From Solenopsis invicta (taxonomy: Eukaryota; Arthropoda; Insecta; Hymenoptera; Formicidae): 64,000 bases of DNA. Where the stretch lies: assembly GCF_016802725.1 (NCBI RefSeq), contig NC_052679.1, positions 9,518,421 to 9,582,420 on the forward strand, in the 5' to 3' direction. Both the position numbers and the translations under genes were made by a program. Shown here in pieces: positions 21,030 to 32,568 of this stretch. Every line of letters begins with the position of its first letter. Position 1 is the first letter of the stretch. A model generated the notes under the pieces. The model saw only the letters and a list, made by a program, of their open reading frames with translations. It was not told the DNA's origin and made no database searches.

Positions 21030-21691
21030 CTCAAAGTTGAAAAGGTCTCCCAGACCCAAAAATGTGCTTACATATTTTATGGGATTGGTGTGTTTAAGGG
21101 TTAAGAATAGTTTGTTAAATATTAATGTAAAAAACGCACCTTCAATAAAAAATTATATGTACTTCTTGTACTGTTTATACATCAAAATTTATTGCATATT
21201 TATATTGCATATAGCATTCACGTACCAGTTTTTAGAATAATATTTTATAAAGTTGTTATGCGTAAAAGATGCAGTACAAACAATTATACAAACTGTTTGT
21301 ACAGCATCTTTTAATTAATAAACTTAACATGCTGTGTTATTTATGTTTCTAGTACAAACATAAGATACATATTTTTCCTTTAAGATATATATTGTTAACA
21401 AGCAAATACTTTTAGATACTCTCTTTTAATAGTAGAGGAAAAGAGGGTAATATGGCACCCATTTTCATTTTATTGAATAATTTTGTCTATAATTAATATT
21501 TTCTATTGAAACTTGAACGATTACATTTGTCAGAGTGTTGATTGACAGAATCTAGACTCAAAGTAATGAAATATTATTTAGGACGTGATTTATAAAAATC
21601 TAATGCACTGCATAATCGGTGGAAAAAAAGTAGTTGTAATATGGCATCCATAAAAATAATTTAAAAAAGTTAGATTAGTTTAAAAGAAACA
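21030..21691. other. No gene seen: AT-rich intergenic DNA
   Basis: AT-rich sequence between the solo LTR and the BEL element. Short stretches repeat (ATGGCACCCAT, ATGGCATCCAT), but no gene was recognised. Confidence 0.55.
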
Positions 21692-21696
21692 CAGTA

Positions 21697-21927
21697 TGTT
21701 AAAACTGTAAACTATTGATACGTGCAGTTGCTGGCGATGGAATAATTACACGCGCTTTTGATTAATAGAACGAAGAAATAGGTTTATTATTACACAGTGT
21801 TTCTTTGTTACAACGGTTCGGCTTGGTAAAATACAAGTGTGTATTATGAGTGTGTGTGTTGAGCAGAAGGCTCGGATCGGTGCCCACAGAGGGCGTTGGC
21901 TCCAGCTTTGAATGATTATTTCTAACA
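21697..21927 (-). repeat. BEL 3' LTR (left copy)
   Basis: 231 bases, matching 28779-29008 almost throughout (for example ATTACACGCGCTTTTGATTA and CGGATCGGTGCCCACAGAGG). The purine-rich GGTGGGAGGAA (21928-21938, minus strand) immediately before it is the polypurine tract. Confidence 0.93.
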
Positions 21928-22073
21928 TTCCTCCCACCAGAAAAAGAAAAGAAAAGGGAGGAGAGAAAACTTTCTGAAAACTTAATTGAAATACATGAAT
22001 GAGATGATTGACGTTATTTGTTAGTTTAAAACAATCGGAATTCTATATAAAAACAGCGGGGGGGGGGGGACGA

Positions 22074-23398
22074 CTAATATCCATATCTCTCCGGAGCTTT
22101 GACACATCGTCCGCTTCTAGTACGAAGCACGTTAGCTTTTTTTACACGTTCCTGTGGTAAACAGCCGGGAATGGTTTCTGCTCTTTTGACTTTATAACGT
22201 CTGCACGTCCAACAACTATTTATTACAGACCGTACAGCCGCCCTGCATGTGAGTATCTAAAATGTCTCTCTCAGATTGTTCATCACAACTTGAGTTCCTG
22301 CATGTTTAAGTTGTTGATGTGTATACTCAATTAACTTTTTGACCATAGAATGCTTTGGATCCAATATAATAGGGTATTTAAAATTATACTCATCGTCTCG
22401 GTTGACAACAGCTAACTTTAGACGCAGTAATCCTCCTTCATCATGGTATGTATCTAAAGTGTTAAGTCGTGGTTCATTCACACTATTGAAAGATTTGTCT
22501 TAAGTTAACTTGAGGACTGTAAGCATCGCATCGGTAAACTCCTTCGTAGACAATTCACCTATAAATCTTGACGTTTGCTGAGTTCGAGAATTGGCTATAA
22601 ACCGACGATGCAAGCGATAGTCCGTATTATTCTTAAATATTTGGATTGCCTCTTCATATACCATCCTATTTCTTCTTGAGGAATGGATATGTTCGTGATA
22701 ATTTCTGGAACGTTGTCTGATGAAACTTTCTTTCTATTTTGGCACGTAGATTTCTTAATTTTGCTGACAATTTCCGCTTTGTTCTCGCTGTAGTTAGAGG
22801 AAGGCCATTGATCTGCAGACATCTTTAGCCATGTGGGGCCTTCCCACCATTTTGATTCCACCAATTGTTTAGCTTCACATCCTTTTGATGGAAGATCAGC
22901 GGGGTTCAGCAAACCAGGTATATGACACCATTGACCTAAGTCAGTTAATAAGCGTATCTCTTTCACTCTATTTTCTAGAAAAGTGTTTCATGGTCTGTTA
23001 TTTTGTATCCACCCTAAAACTGTAACAGAATCAGACCAAAAGAAAACTTTCGCCTCTTCAAAATCTTCTGCATCTTTTATAGAATACCATAAGCGAGCTC
23101 CTATTGTAGCGGCAAGTAATTCCAAACGTGGGATCGTCATCTTCACTATTGGTGCCACTCGTGACTTTGCTAGAATGAGTTGTACAGATACGCCTTCTTG
23201 AGTCTCTGTTCTTGCGAATAGTGCAGCTGCTTATGCTTATTGACTGGCGTCGACAAATATGTGGAAAGATAATTTGCTTTCAGTTTCACCAAATGCGCAT
23301 CGTGGAATACACAATTCTTTTAACTTCTCAAGTTGTTGTTGCCACTTACTGAACTCGAACCTTCTGGTACTTTGTCGTCCCAACTAGTTTTACATGAC
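22074..23398 (-). pseudogene. BEL pol, second part: RNase H region and truncated integrase
   Basis: Continues pol beyond the LTR-like insertion. The RNase H region shows VPRFELLAA, FFWSDSVTVLGWI and HIPGLLNPADLPSKGC. Stops and frame changes follow. The integrase zinc-binding domain is visible (the histidine of HQQLKHAG, and CWTCRRYKV at about 22170). The catalytic core is missing: sequence passes from CLPQERV straight to VLRTRSGRCVKAPERYGY and a TAG at 22074-22076, which is the usual extreme C-terminus of BEL pol. Confidence 0.82.
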
Positions 23399-24239
23399 TG
23401 TTACGTCCTGCGGAGTAACAATTCTTTTCTTTCGAAATCAATGCAGCCAAGCAACCGAAAATCGCGAACAGATGGTCTATCTTAACCGCGCAGATACGCT
23501 AAAATTGTCCAGTCAAGTCAATACGATTGGTCTACGCTTGACACGTACCGGTTTTGACGGAAGCAAGCGTTGAAAAGCGGATGATTGACCCCATCGATAC
23601 GAAACACCTGTCGCGCGATTAATAGGTAACGATCTTCTAACCTAAGGAACCTAACCGATAGGATGGATTACCCAGAGGAAAAACAGATTAAAAACCGAAC
23701 GTTCTGAGAACGCGTTCTGAGAACCTAACAATAAGAGACAGTACACCTGCGGATTAAAATTCCATAGGAATCATAGGCAGAATCAGGAAGGAGCTCCGGA
23801 GCTCGGACTCACTTTTTTTTCATTCTACTCATTTGCTCATTTTTCGCCATTTGTTGTTCGCGATTCATAGTTCACTCCAGTTCGATCCGCCGCACATTCC
23901 ATGACATTATATGTCCGAGTTTGTGACGTTCGGATTCGTATTCGTCACACTTAAATTCGACGCGGCATTGTGAGAATTTAGTCAATAAGTTCTTTTGCAA
24001 CTTCCGAACACTTTGAGTGCCAACCGTCGACCAGACGTTCGCCGTTGTAAGCTGAACCCGCTCCGCCAAACACCAAATCGTTCGCACCTTCATAAATTTC
24101 AACCAACAGTAAGTCTTAGCCATCCATTATTTTTACTCTCCATAAAACTACCTTCTCTCTCTAGTAAAATTTTTATTATATTTTTTAAAATACTTATATA
24201 TCCAGTATTATTTCACTACCCTTCCTTTCCTCCCTCTAT

Positions 24240-24860
24240 TACTTTCTTTACTTTCTGCAGGATACAATCGAACTCTTTTTCGATTGGGTCCGCAACTCTC
24301 TTTTACTTTCTGCAGGATACAATCGAACTCTCTTTCGATTGGGTGGGCAACTCTCTTTACTTTTTGCAGGATACAATTGAACTCTCTTTCGATTGGGTCC
24401 GCAACTCTCTTTACTTTCTGCAGGATACAATCGAACTCTCTTTCGATTGGGTCCGCAACTCTCTTTACTTTCTGCAGGATACAATCGAACTCTCTTTCGA
24501 TTGGGTGGGCAACTCTTTTTACTTTCTGCAGAATACAATCGAACTCTCTTTCGATTGGGTCCGCAACTCCCTTTACTTTCTGCAGAATACAATCGAACTC
24601 TCTTTCGATTGGGTCCGCAACTCCCTTTACTTTCTGCAGGATACAATCGAACTCTCTTTCGATTAGGTCCGCAACTCTCTTTACTTTCTGCAGGATACAA
24701 TCGAGCTCTCTTTCGATTGGGTCCGCAACTCTCTTTTATTTTCTGCAGGATACAATCGAACTCTCTTTCGATTGGGTCCGCCACTCGCTTTTTTTTCTGC
24801 AGAATACAAGCTCTTTAGATTGAATCCGCAATTACCTTTTAATCCCTGCTGGATACAATC
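24240..24860 (+). repeat. Eleven 54-bp tandem repeats with a hairpin in each unit
   Basis: TGCAGG or TGCAGA anchors recur at about 24256, 24311, 24365, 24419, 24473, 24527, 24581, 24635, 24689, 24744 and 24798. Each unit contains CAATCGAA-CTCTC-TTTCGATTG, an 8-bp stem with a short loop. A degenerate extra copy lies at about 24850. Because 54 is a multiple of three, several frames on both strands stay open; these are not genes. Confidence 0.93.
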
Positions 24861-25176
24861 GAACTCTCGTTCGATTGAATTTGCAGCTTTCTTTGCTTCC
24901 ATCGGAAACAAAGAATTCCTCTTTTTTTATTAATTCAAACTCTTTCCTTTTCTTTCTTTCAAGTAGCTACAATCTAGATTTTATTTTCCTTTAGAAAGAA
25001 AGAGCCTTAAACCTCAAATTCATTCTAGTGCGTAATCGAGTCCCTGAACATAAGTCTCGAAGAGGCATTAAGAACTGTCGAAATCGTCGAAACAGGAACG
25101 TCCGGAACCTTGCCGCATCGTTATCGCTCTGCGAAAAATTAAACAATCTGCGAGGAGAAAATTCTGTTTTGCCTAG

Positions 25177-25443
25177 CGCTCTAATTTAAGAACTTCCGAC
25201 GAACCGACCGATTCATCTCCACCAGTCTCAAATCCGTCCGCCGAATCATTCTCTCTTTCCCCCTGTCGTCATCCTTCCCCCTCTTACTCCCCTGAACCAC
25301 ACGTAGAATACCAACATTCCTTCTCACTATTTACTCCCGAAGAAATAGAAAATATCGTAAACGAAATCCCAATAGAGCGAATTGAAGAAGTAGCCAATGA
25401 ATTGGAAGAAATCTTCGACTCGGTTCAAGAACTACCTGAATAA
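25177..25443 (+). other. Open stretch (88 codons, no ATG) with acidic tail after a splice-acceptor-like site
   Basis: A reading frame begins after TTCTGTTTTGCCTAG, which looks like a pyrimidine tract plus AG acceptor. It runs to TAA at 25441-25443 and ends in the acidic helical TPEEIENIVNEIPIERIEEV and then EIFDSVQELPE. There is no start codon inside, so it would have to be a spliced 3' exon. It might equally be a chance open frame in the LTR-like insertion. No family was recognised. Confidence 0.3.
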
Positions 25444-26049
25444 CCAAAAATTCCCTGACCACAATATACACACCCACACACGCACATTTATATAAATTTC
25501 GTTAAGCATGAATGTAACCAATTAGAATTTAAGTTTATAATTATATTTTTGTTAAGATTTTATTAAACCGATCACAAGATTTTCTTTCTTTTATCACACA
25601 TGTTCTCTGCAAACAAAAATGTTATTCACGAATTAATTATTATTATTTTTATAATCACCATCTATCATTGTTATCGTTTATTTCTTTTATTATGTTAAAA
25701 TAAATTGTAACCTTTAATTTTAACCATTTTTGTTTATTTTTACTACCTCTAATTCCCGCTCCGATAATATTGCACTTGGTCCGATCCCGCGTAAAAGCGA
25801 TTTAATTCGTTTACGCAAAATAAGGACTATACGAATGCAAGAGTTTGAACGAGAGTCATAGGCCGTCATTCTCGACACCTGACCTACATTCTGACTCATT
25901 TGACGCATTCGACTCATCGCACTCGCCCAGAAACATGTGTGCGAGAGATTAGGCCTGTTCCGTTCTTCCTATCTCACTCAAATTATTTCCATAAGTTTCT
26001 ATCTGGCAATCGACCCGAGAGACTTATTTCTAGAATTCTGGACGTAACA

Positions 26050-27479
26050 TGACCAAAGTTTTTGTAATAATAGCTTAGGTTTCAAAGATATTGGAGAAGA
26101 TACACCAATGGGATCGAATACTTTTTGAGCTGCCGATAATATAGGTCTCTTCGTGACTTGTGTATGAAATTTTAACACGGTAGGCGTTAATCTCAGCATG
26201 TCTATTTCTATTTTGTCCGGCTGAGTTTTCTTCCACCAAAGGAAGCGTAGTACGTCTCTGTCATCTGGAGAAACACTTATTTGCATAAAGGCCTTTCGAA
26301 TGTCTGTCGTTACTCCAACCTTACGTCTTCTGAAACGTAATAAAATTCTCGAAATTAGCTCAATTAAATTAGGACCCGTTTCTAAGCAACGATTTAGTAA
26401 ATGCAAATTTTCTCCAATAGCAGATGCATCGAACACAGGTCTTATCTTCGTGGTGCTGGACTCTTTGATGACGCCTTTATGCGATAGGTAATAAGCATCC
26501 TTGTCTATTTCTTTGTCTGGAACTTTTTCAATGATGCCCTCTAATAGCCAATCGTTGAATATTTCTTGATATGCATTGTATAGTTCTTGAGCTTTAAGTT
26601 TCTTGGTAGTAGATTCGAGTCGTTTTATCGCTAAGTTCTTGTTGTTAACCAGCGACGGGTGATCTTCTTTCCATGGGAGCAATACCTCGTATCTGCCGTC
26701 TGTGTTGGCCTTAATAGTTTGCCGAAAGTTCTCTTTCATATATTCTTGATAGGTGTCTTTTGTTTTTTGTTTAACAGGATCTGCAATTCCTAGCGTATCC
26801 AGTTTCTATAAATCTGCAATGTTCTTTTCTTGACATAGATACGAGTAAGAGCGTCGTGTCCTCTTTTTGTTTCGCCTGGTATCTATTCTTCCAATTAATG
26901 TCCATCCGAGTAATGTTTCCAACGCTACAGCTCCACATTTAAGTTCCTTGCTTTTACCTGTTAACAATTTTCCAGCTATATTGGCGCCCATCAATAGAGC
27001 AATCGGTTCCTCTCTGGCATTGACATCTGTGAGTTTAATTCCGTCTTGCTGTAACTCTTGTAACCATGGTTCTCTATTAACCGAAAGTACACTTTCGCAT
27101 ATTGATTTCTGATTTAGTGCTATAAAATTGCAAGAGTATGATCTATCTAAGTTTTGAACAACTCGATCCTCTGTGTAATGATGGACTAGATTTTGCGCCT
27201 CCGAATAGCATGTGTACTATTTGCTGCTCACCTACGATCTCAAATCCCATTTCCTCAGCATGTCGATCAAGAATATACGATCTTTGCGAACCTATATCGA
27301 AAATGGCTCTGATTATTCATTCCTTGACAGAATAATTTCACACAAAGCGCCTGTAAAAATACTTCTTTTGTGAGTGAAATATTAGCAAGAGTAACTTGTT
27401 CCTGTGTTTTAATAGATTCTTCTGCGTTGTTTTTCACTGAAGCGTTTGACATTGTATTACGACACATGATTATTATATA
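26050..27479 (-). pseudogene. BEL pol, first part: aspartic protease and reverse transcriptase lacking YVDD
   Basis: The protease region shows IFDIGSQRSYILD (about 27270-27310). The reverse transcriptase N-terminal part is clear (KIRPVFDASA, LNRCLETGPNL, VTTDIRKAFMQI, FLWWKK). It then jumps to LRLTPTVLKFHTQ, TKRPILSAAQKVFDPIGV and LLLQKLW. The segment that should hold the catalytic YVDD box and flanking palm is deleted. Frame changes and stops occur between protease and RT. At 26049 the frame is cut by the LTR-like insertion and resumes at 23398. Confidence 0.85.
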
Positions 27480-28708
27480 TCTCCTGCTGCACCATGCACA
27501 TTTTCTTTTGTATCGACAATGTCTAAAACTGTGACCTACTCTTGTGCAGTAAAAACAGGCATTTTTCTCTTTGACGATTTTGCATCTTTCTTCATACTAC
27601 ATTTTCTTAGCTTTTTCGCATGAAGCACTGTCATGTTCTTGTCCGCAAAATATACAAAAAAGTAGTTTGTCTTCCTTAGTAGAGAGAAGTCCAGCAGCCG
27701 TAGCAATCTCTTTTGATTCTGACTTTATTTTCTTCTTAAACTTGTCTCTTAAACTTGATTTGTTTTGTTTATGCCAAAACCACTCATAGCCATGGCGATT
27801 CTCTCTTATTACTTCCGTGTAAAGGAAAGATATCAGTTCATCTAGACGTTGTTTCGATGTGGTAGAACCGACAGCTTTGGAATTCCATTGCCAAACACGC
27901 AGAAGCTCTTCCGGTAAAGACGATTCCACTAACGGATATAGCATCGCAGCATACATGTCTGTTGTGACTCCAAGCGACTCTAGAGCTCGTAAATGAGTTT
28001 CAAGCTTGTCATAAATATTAGACAAAGAAAGGTGATTTGACTTTATAGATTGATTCAATACTAACTTGAGCATTTTTCGAACGTAGACTTCGACTAAGAA
28101 ATCATCTCTGCCAACGTGATTTCAAGCTCGAGATAACTTTTTCATAATTTGCTGCTGTCAGTGGAAAACTGTTGACTAGTAAACTTGCTTGAGAATCCTT
28201 TACCATCGCTTGAATCAAGTATTGAAATTTATCTTCCTTTGTGATGCGTGTATCCTCATGAATGTGCTTAAACAGGCTTCAAAACTGTAACCATTCTTTA
28301 AGATCTCCGCTAAACTTTGGCAGCTGTATTTTTGGCAATTTGTACGTACGCGAATTGTCTCTGGAAATTTGTACTACTTGCCCCGTATCCTGTGCACGTG
28401 CCATTGTCGGTGCTGGTTCCAGTATACTATTTACTGCGATTTTTGCCTGCTGATATTTGATCCGGTATTCATCCACTGCAACTGTCTCCTGTATCAATTC
28501 CTCTTTGCCGAGATCACTCTCGATCATAACCTCAACAATCTTCTGATTTATTACTTCGAGTTGACTCGCTTTTTCTCTTAAAATTGCGAAGCGTACTTGT
28601 AACTCTGCTATATCTGGCGTCTCTTGTTCTAATTCAGTATACAGTAAGCCGAGATTACGTGTAAAGGCCGAACGAACGACAGCGTGTGTTTTTTTTTATT
28701 TTGTCCAT
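27480..28708 (-). pseudogene. BEL gag with zinc knuckles, frame-shifted
   Basis: Starts at the ATG at 28708. The frame is lost within an A-run (T-run at 28689-28698 on the plus strand) a few codons in, and resumes for the rest of the N-terminus. The diagnostic BEL/Pao gag core KIQLPKFSGDLKEWLQF is at about 28285-28335. A C-terminal region carries CIFCGQEHDSASC (about 27620-27660) and CFYCTRVGHSFRHC (about 27520-27560). Further frame changes occur near 28100 and 27596. The protein would form the retroelement particle. Confidence 0.85.
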
Positions 28709-28764
28709 CGTGCCGATTTTCTTTCCTATTTCCGCACGTCTCGAAAACTACACAAGTCCTGTCA

Positions 28765-28778
28765 CCGGTCGCCACAAA
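28765..28778 (-). other. BEL primer-binding site
   Basis: Directly downstream of the 5' LTR (minus strand) the sequence reads TTTGTGGCGACCGGTGACAG. The TGGCGACCGGTGACA portion has the TGG start of a tRNA-complementary primer site. It resembles the tRNA-Arg site of some insect LTR elements (from memory). Confidence 0.5.
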
Positions 28779-29008
28779 TGTTAAAACTGTAAACATTGAT
28801 ACGTGCGGTTGCTGGCAATAGAATAATTACACGCGCTTTTGATTAATAGGACGAAGAAATAGGTTTATTATTACACAGTGTCTCTTTGTTACAATGGTTC
28901 TGCTTAATACAATACAAGTATGTGTTACGGGTGTGTGTGTTCAGCAGAAATCTCGGATCGGTGCCCACAGAGGGCGTTGACTCCAGCTTTGAATTATCAT
29001 TTCTAACA
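28779..29008 (-). repeat. BEL 5' LTR (right copy)
   Basis: 230 bases, TGTTAAAAC...TTCTAACA, followed by the CAGTA duplication. About 14 differences from the left LTR suggest an old insertion. Confidence 0.93.
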
Positions 29009-29026
29009 CAGTATCTTGTTATAAAA

Positions 29027-29395
29027 TTGGTAAATTAAACGAACTTACCAAGTGAAGTTTGATTTGAATTATGCCGGGTGTCTCGTCCGGATGGATAATA
29101 ATTGTAGTCTCGTCTCTGCGTGCGCTACGTCAATAGTTTTAGATCTGCCTAAAAAATTTTTAGAAAGGCAGAGGGGTTGCTTGTCACACGGCTCTGCGCC
29201 ATGCGCCGACATCGGCGCCGTTCCTAGCGCTAGTTTCATTTAGTTTAGAACTGCAAATCACCTAAAAATGTTTTAGGGAGTGGGAGAAATGAGTGGGAAA
29301 AACGGTTTCTAACTGTAGGGCGGGAAGTCCGGACGAGACACCCGGCATAATTCAAATCGAACTTCACTTGGTAAGTTTGTTTGATTTATCAATTA
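29027..29395. mobile_element. Foldback MITE with GTGTCTCGTCCGG inner ends
   Basis: Inverted arms 29027-29093 and 29331-29395 share TTACCAAGTGAAGTTTGATT, ATTATGCCGGGTGTCTCG and TCCGGA. The 240-base centre includes a segment (29094-29245) that recurs inverted at 40262-40420. No coding capacity. Confidence 0.8.
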
Positions 29396-29433
29396 TGCCT
29401 AGAGTGTCTCGTCCGGATGGATAATAAGTGTAG

Positions 29434-30635
29434 ATGTTTAGATCTTGGTGATTTGCAACTTATTAAACTATATTTCCCTGTTATAAATACTTTCGTAAAC
29501 CTAATGGTACAAAATTTTTATTGCTAAGATGATTTGAGTATCACACAAGTTCTTATTGAATGAATTGCGTAAGAGCCGTTGAAATAATTTTATTGAACTA
29601 ACACCGTATTTAAAAAATTCCTCGAAATTTATCAAAGGGCGGTTGTAAAAAGTGGCAAAAACGCATGATTGGCCTGGCAATCCTGCCGCGCGTTTAATAA
29701 TTTCTAAAGATAGGCCCTTCTCTGCCTCTGATGAAGTGGAAACATGACAAGCATGCTATGCACTAAAAAGAAATCAGACCTCATTCCACACTTCTCTAAG
29801 CTCGACCTTGACCACCGACTAACTGTCTGATAATCTATTGTCTTATGCGGCATTGACCAGGAGATGAATAACTTGATACAAGAGAATGCATAAAGGCCTT
29901 TGTAGCTTCTAAAAAAAAATTAAAAACGCACAGGCTTTTATTATTCTTAAATGGAGAAAAGATGAACAGCAGATAAAACCGTTCTGGTGCAAACTTTTAA
30001 TTTTGTCTAGCATCCTAATTATGAGTTTTTCATTAATGGAAATTTGTGAATATTTAATTGATGTGAGCGTGTGTACTAGATGGCTTGTACCTAGAGCAAA
30101 GAGGACTAATCTCTTTGGGATTACGTCTGAAGATAGTGTGTGTACTGGATGGATTCAAGACAATTTATACATGTGATAGCTGACGAATTATCTACTCTGA
30201 GGAGAATCTGACGATCTCTCTGATCTGATGCAAAGCACCAAAGGGCATAAAAAAACAGCTTTAAGGTCTAAAAAATTTAAGTGGAAAATTTTGTCTTTCT
30301 CTGACCACTATCCATGGGTATGGCAAATGTCTCACGAAGGTCTCCAACCTGGTAAAGATGTATTAGAGAAGATTTCTTTGGTCGCTACGTTTGATCAGAT
30401 GTTTACTTCTCCTGGTTCTAAAAATATATTGTTCCACCAATCAAGTTTTTTATTTAAGTGTGTAATTTACCGACTTTCCGCGCGCGGATCAGCTCGTCGG
30501 ATTCTCGGTGCTAGACCGTGAAAATGGCTCGATGCGGGAGAAAAGAAGGTTGGCGGGGCTGTTCGAGATACTTGACGCGAGATACGATTTTAAACGTATT
30601 GACATATATTTACTAGACGATATGTACACGGTAAG

Positions 30636-30636
<1 letters not shown>
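29434..30636. other. No gene seen
   Basis: Mixed-composition sequence inside the GTGTCTCGTCCGG-bounded region. Only short open frames occur, with no recognisable domain. 30470-30636 is more GC-rich. Confidence 0.5.
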
Positions 30637-30692
<56 letters not shown>

Positions 30693-30701
30693 TATATATA
30701 T
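30637..30701. repeat. (TA)n microsatellite
   Basis: Alternating TA over about 60 bases immediately before the next solo LTR. Confidence 0.95.
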
Positions 30702-32563
30702 TGTGACGTGGCAGTTTTATCTGCCTCGCCACTTCGTCCTCCGCCTGAGCATAGCGCAAGGAGGCGCGTAAGACCGGGTCGGGCACTCAGCGAGAGAGCG
30801 AAATCTCCGGCGGGACTGCGGCGCGTATTGATTTCATTTATTTATTCGCGGCTTATTTCATGTATCCGCGGGCACCTCGACAAACATCGCCTGAGGGCCA
30901 GCAGCAGCGAGAAGGATGGGCAGCAGCAGGACAAGGAGAAGGCGATCGTCCAGGGCCGGCGCACGGAAAGCCGACGGCGGAGAGAAGGACGAGACTCGAC
31001 GTGGTGACAGATATGCGCCACGCAAAAGAGGCTCGCAATTGGCGCAGCTCAGGGACAGGCCAGGGCGGACGAACGGCCAGGACAAGGGCTGTCGAATGCA
31101 GGCTGTCCGTCGAGAAGGGTAGCGGCGAAGAATCGTCGCGGGAAATCTCTGCTGCTGTCGTCCACGAGGACGACGAGAGCAGCGAGGATATCGGATGCCG
31201 ACGGGGACCGCGCGACACCTGCGGAGACCCGACACTGCGCTGCCGTGACGTCACGGCTAGATAAGGGCGGCCGCTGATAGGCCGCGCCGCTAGGCGCAAG
31301 GATATCGCGCACCCTGTAGGAGGGGTAGCGCTCATCGATCGCGATCCTCTTGGCTTTTGCGTGCGACCCGGCGAACTGAGCGCGTGCGGGACGAATCCGA
31401 GCGAGTGCTATCGGCGAGCGAGCTACCGGATCGTGGATATCGGCGAGAGTGCCCGGCCTTGGCGAGCGTCGTCGGAGCGAGAGGACACCCGAGGACCCGG
31501 AGGAGGACCGTGCGGAAGTCGAGGTGACCCTCTAACCTTCGTGTAAAGCCACGAACTGTCGGTGTCGACCGGCTCGCGCTCTGAGGTGGAGCCATTGGGT
31601 TAGTGTGCCGGTGCGTCCGCCGCGTGGCGATAGAACGCACCTTTTTAGTGTTTGGTCGGCTCTCCACCTCAAGCGTGAGACCTTGTCGAGGCACCCAGCT
31701 GTCGGCTGCTGCGTGTACGTTGGCTGTCCCGCCGTAGAAGCACGCGGACGACCGGCTTCCCGGGAAGCCGCAAAGCCCTCGCGCACGTGCGCGAGTCGTG
31801 TTACGGCCGTGATCACACGACCGCTCGCGTTATCGGTGCGTTGTCGTGTCGCGCGTCTTCGAGAGAATTGTTCATTGTGACCGCGACGACGGCATTGCCG
31901 TTACCGGGTATCTTTGATTGTATTGCGTTTAAGTTAATTACTGTCCGTTAGCGAAAGTTCGACGAGTGTGTTCTCGCCGCGCTGTTCCGAGCGCGCGTGA
32001 TTGGCTGTCTCGTTCCGCGCGGGACCAACCGCCGTTGTTCGCGCCGCTAGCGTAAACATTGTAGTATTTAAGAAAATTTTCGCGTTCCGCTTATTCGTTT
32101 CGTCAGCTCTCTTCATCGTTTCCGTTCTTTGCTTACTTCGACTGATAATTCCTTCGCGTTTGGTGCTACTCTGTCTCTGTCATATGCTACAATACATGTC
32201 ATTTCTGCCTGTTATATCGGCCTGATCGTGCTTGATTTCTCGCCTACCCGTCTCCTCCAGTAAGAGAGCCGCTTCGTCCCTGTCTCCGCTATCCCGCCCC
32301 TCTACCGGTTAGAGGAGCTAGCTGGCCGCGTGCGAGCGACGATTTCGTGTTTCGTTCTGAGAAGCTATCGCGTGGTGTGCATCCGCGTCTAGCGTTAAAT
32401 AGTGTACCCGGCGACGCGACCGGTATAATCGCATCTGGCGCCCAAATTCGCGATTGTGGTATCTATTGGTTATATCGTCGTTCACGCGTGTCTCGCGCGT
32501 AATTCCGGTGTTTGATCGCGTATTCCGCCGCTGCTCTCCGGCGTGGGATAAAAATACGTGACA
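30702..32563 (+). mobile_element. Probable solo LTR, 1.86 kb, Ty3/gypsy-like
   Basis: Starts TGTGACGT and ends ACGTGACA (7 of 8 inverted match). ATAT occurs on both sides, although the left flank is a TA microsatellite, which weakens the duplication. It is GC-rich, with a TATTTAAG at 32065-32072 followed 38 bases later by TCAGCT, resembling an LTR promoter. No internal gene was seen. An alternative right end is CGTCACA at 36965. Confidence 0.55.
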
Positions 32564-32568
32564 ATATA

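Larger units (their letters stand above)
23399..26049 (+). mobile_element. LTR-type insertion (probable large solo LTR) inside BEL pol, TGAC duplication
   Basis: The termini are a perfect 10-base inverted repeat, TGTTACGTCC...GGACGTAACA. The flanks TGAC (23395-23398 and 26050-26053) are a 4-bp target duplication. Removing the insertion joins the BEL pol frame precisely. No reverse transcriptase is inside and no second direct LTR copy is visible. The interior has eleven 54-bp repeats, an open stretch with an acidic C-terminus and an AT-rich tail. A 2651-bp solo LTR of a Ty3/gypsy element is the simplest reading; a non-autonomous TRIM-like unit is the alternative. Confidence 0.75.
21697..29008 (-). 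mobile_element. BEL/Pao LTR retrotransposon, both LTRs, CAGTA target duplication
   Basis: LTRs at 21697-21927 and 28779-29008 are near-identical direct repeats (TGTTAAAAC...TAACA). They are flanked by the 5-base duplication CAGTA (21692-21696 and 29009-29013). The genes lie on the minus strand, so the 5' LTR is the right one. Gag, protease, part of reverse transcriptase, the RNase H region and part of integrase follow in BEL/Pao order. Parts of reverse transcriptase and integrase are deleted, and a 2.65-kb LTR-like insertion splits pol, so the copy is dead. Confidence 0.92.

Noticed and set aside
23995..24911. Several long open frames on both strands, with repeating TFCRIQSNSLSIG-like or CGPNRKRVRLYPAES-like peptides
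   Set aside because: They are produced by the 54-bp tandem repeat, whose length is a multiple of three; no start context or family supports translation.
30853..31816. Arg/Ser/Ala-rich frames on both strands
   Set aside because: They are in the GC-rich interior of a probable solo LTR, with no motif and mutually overlapping.
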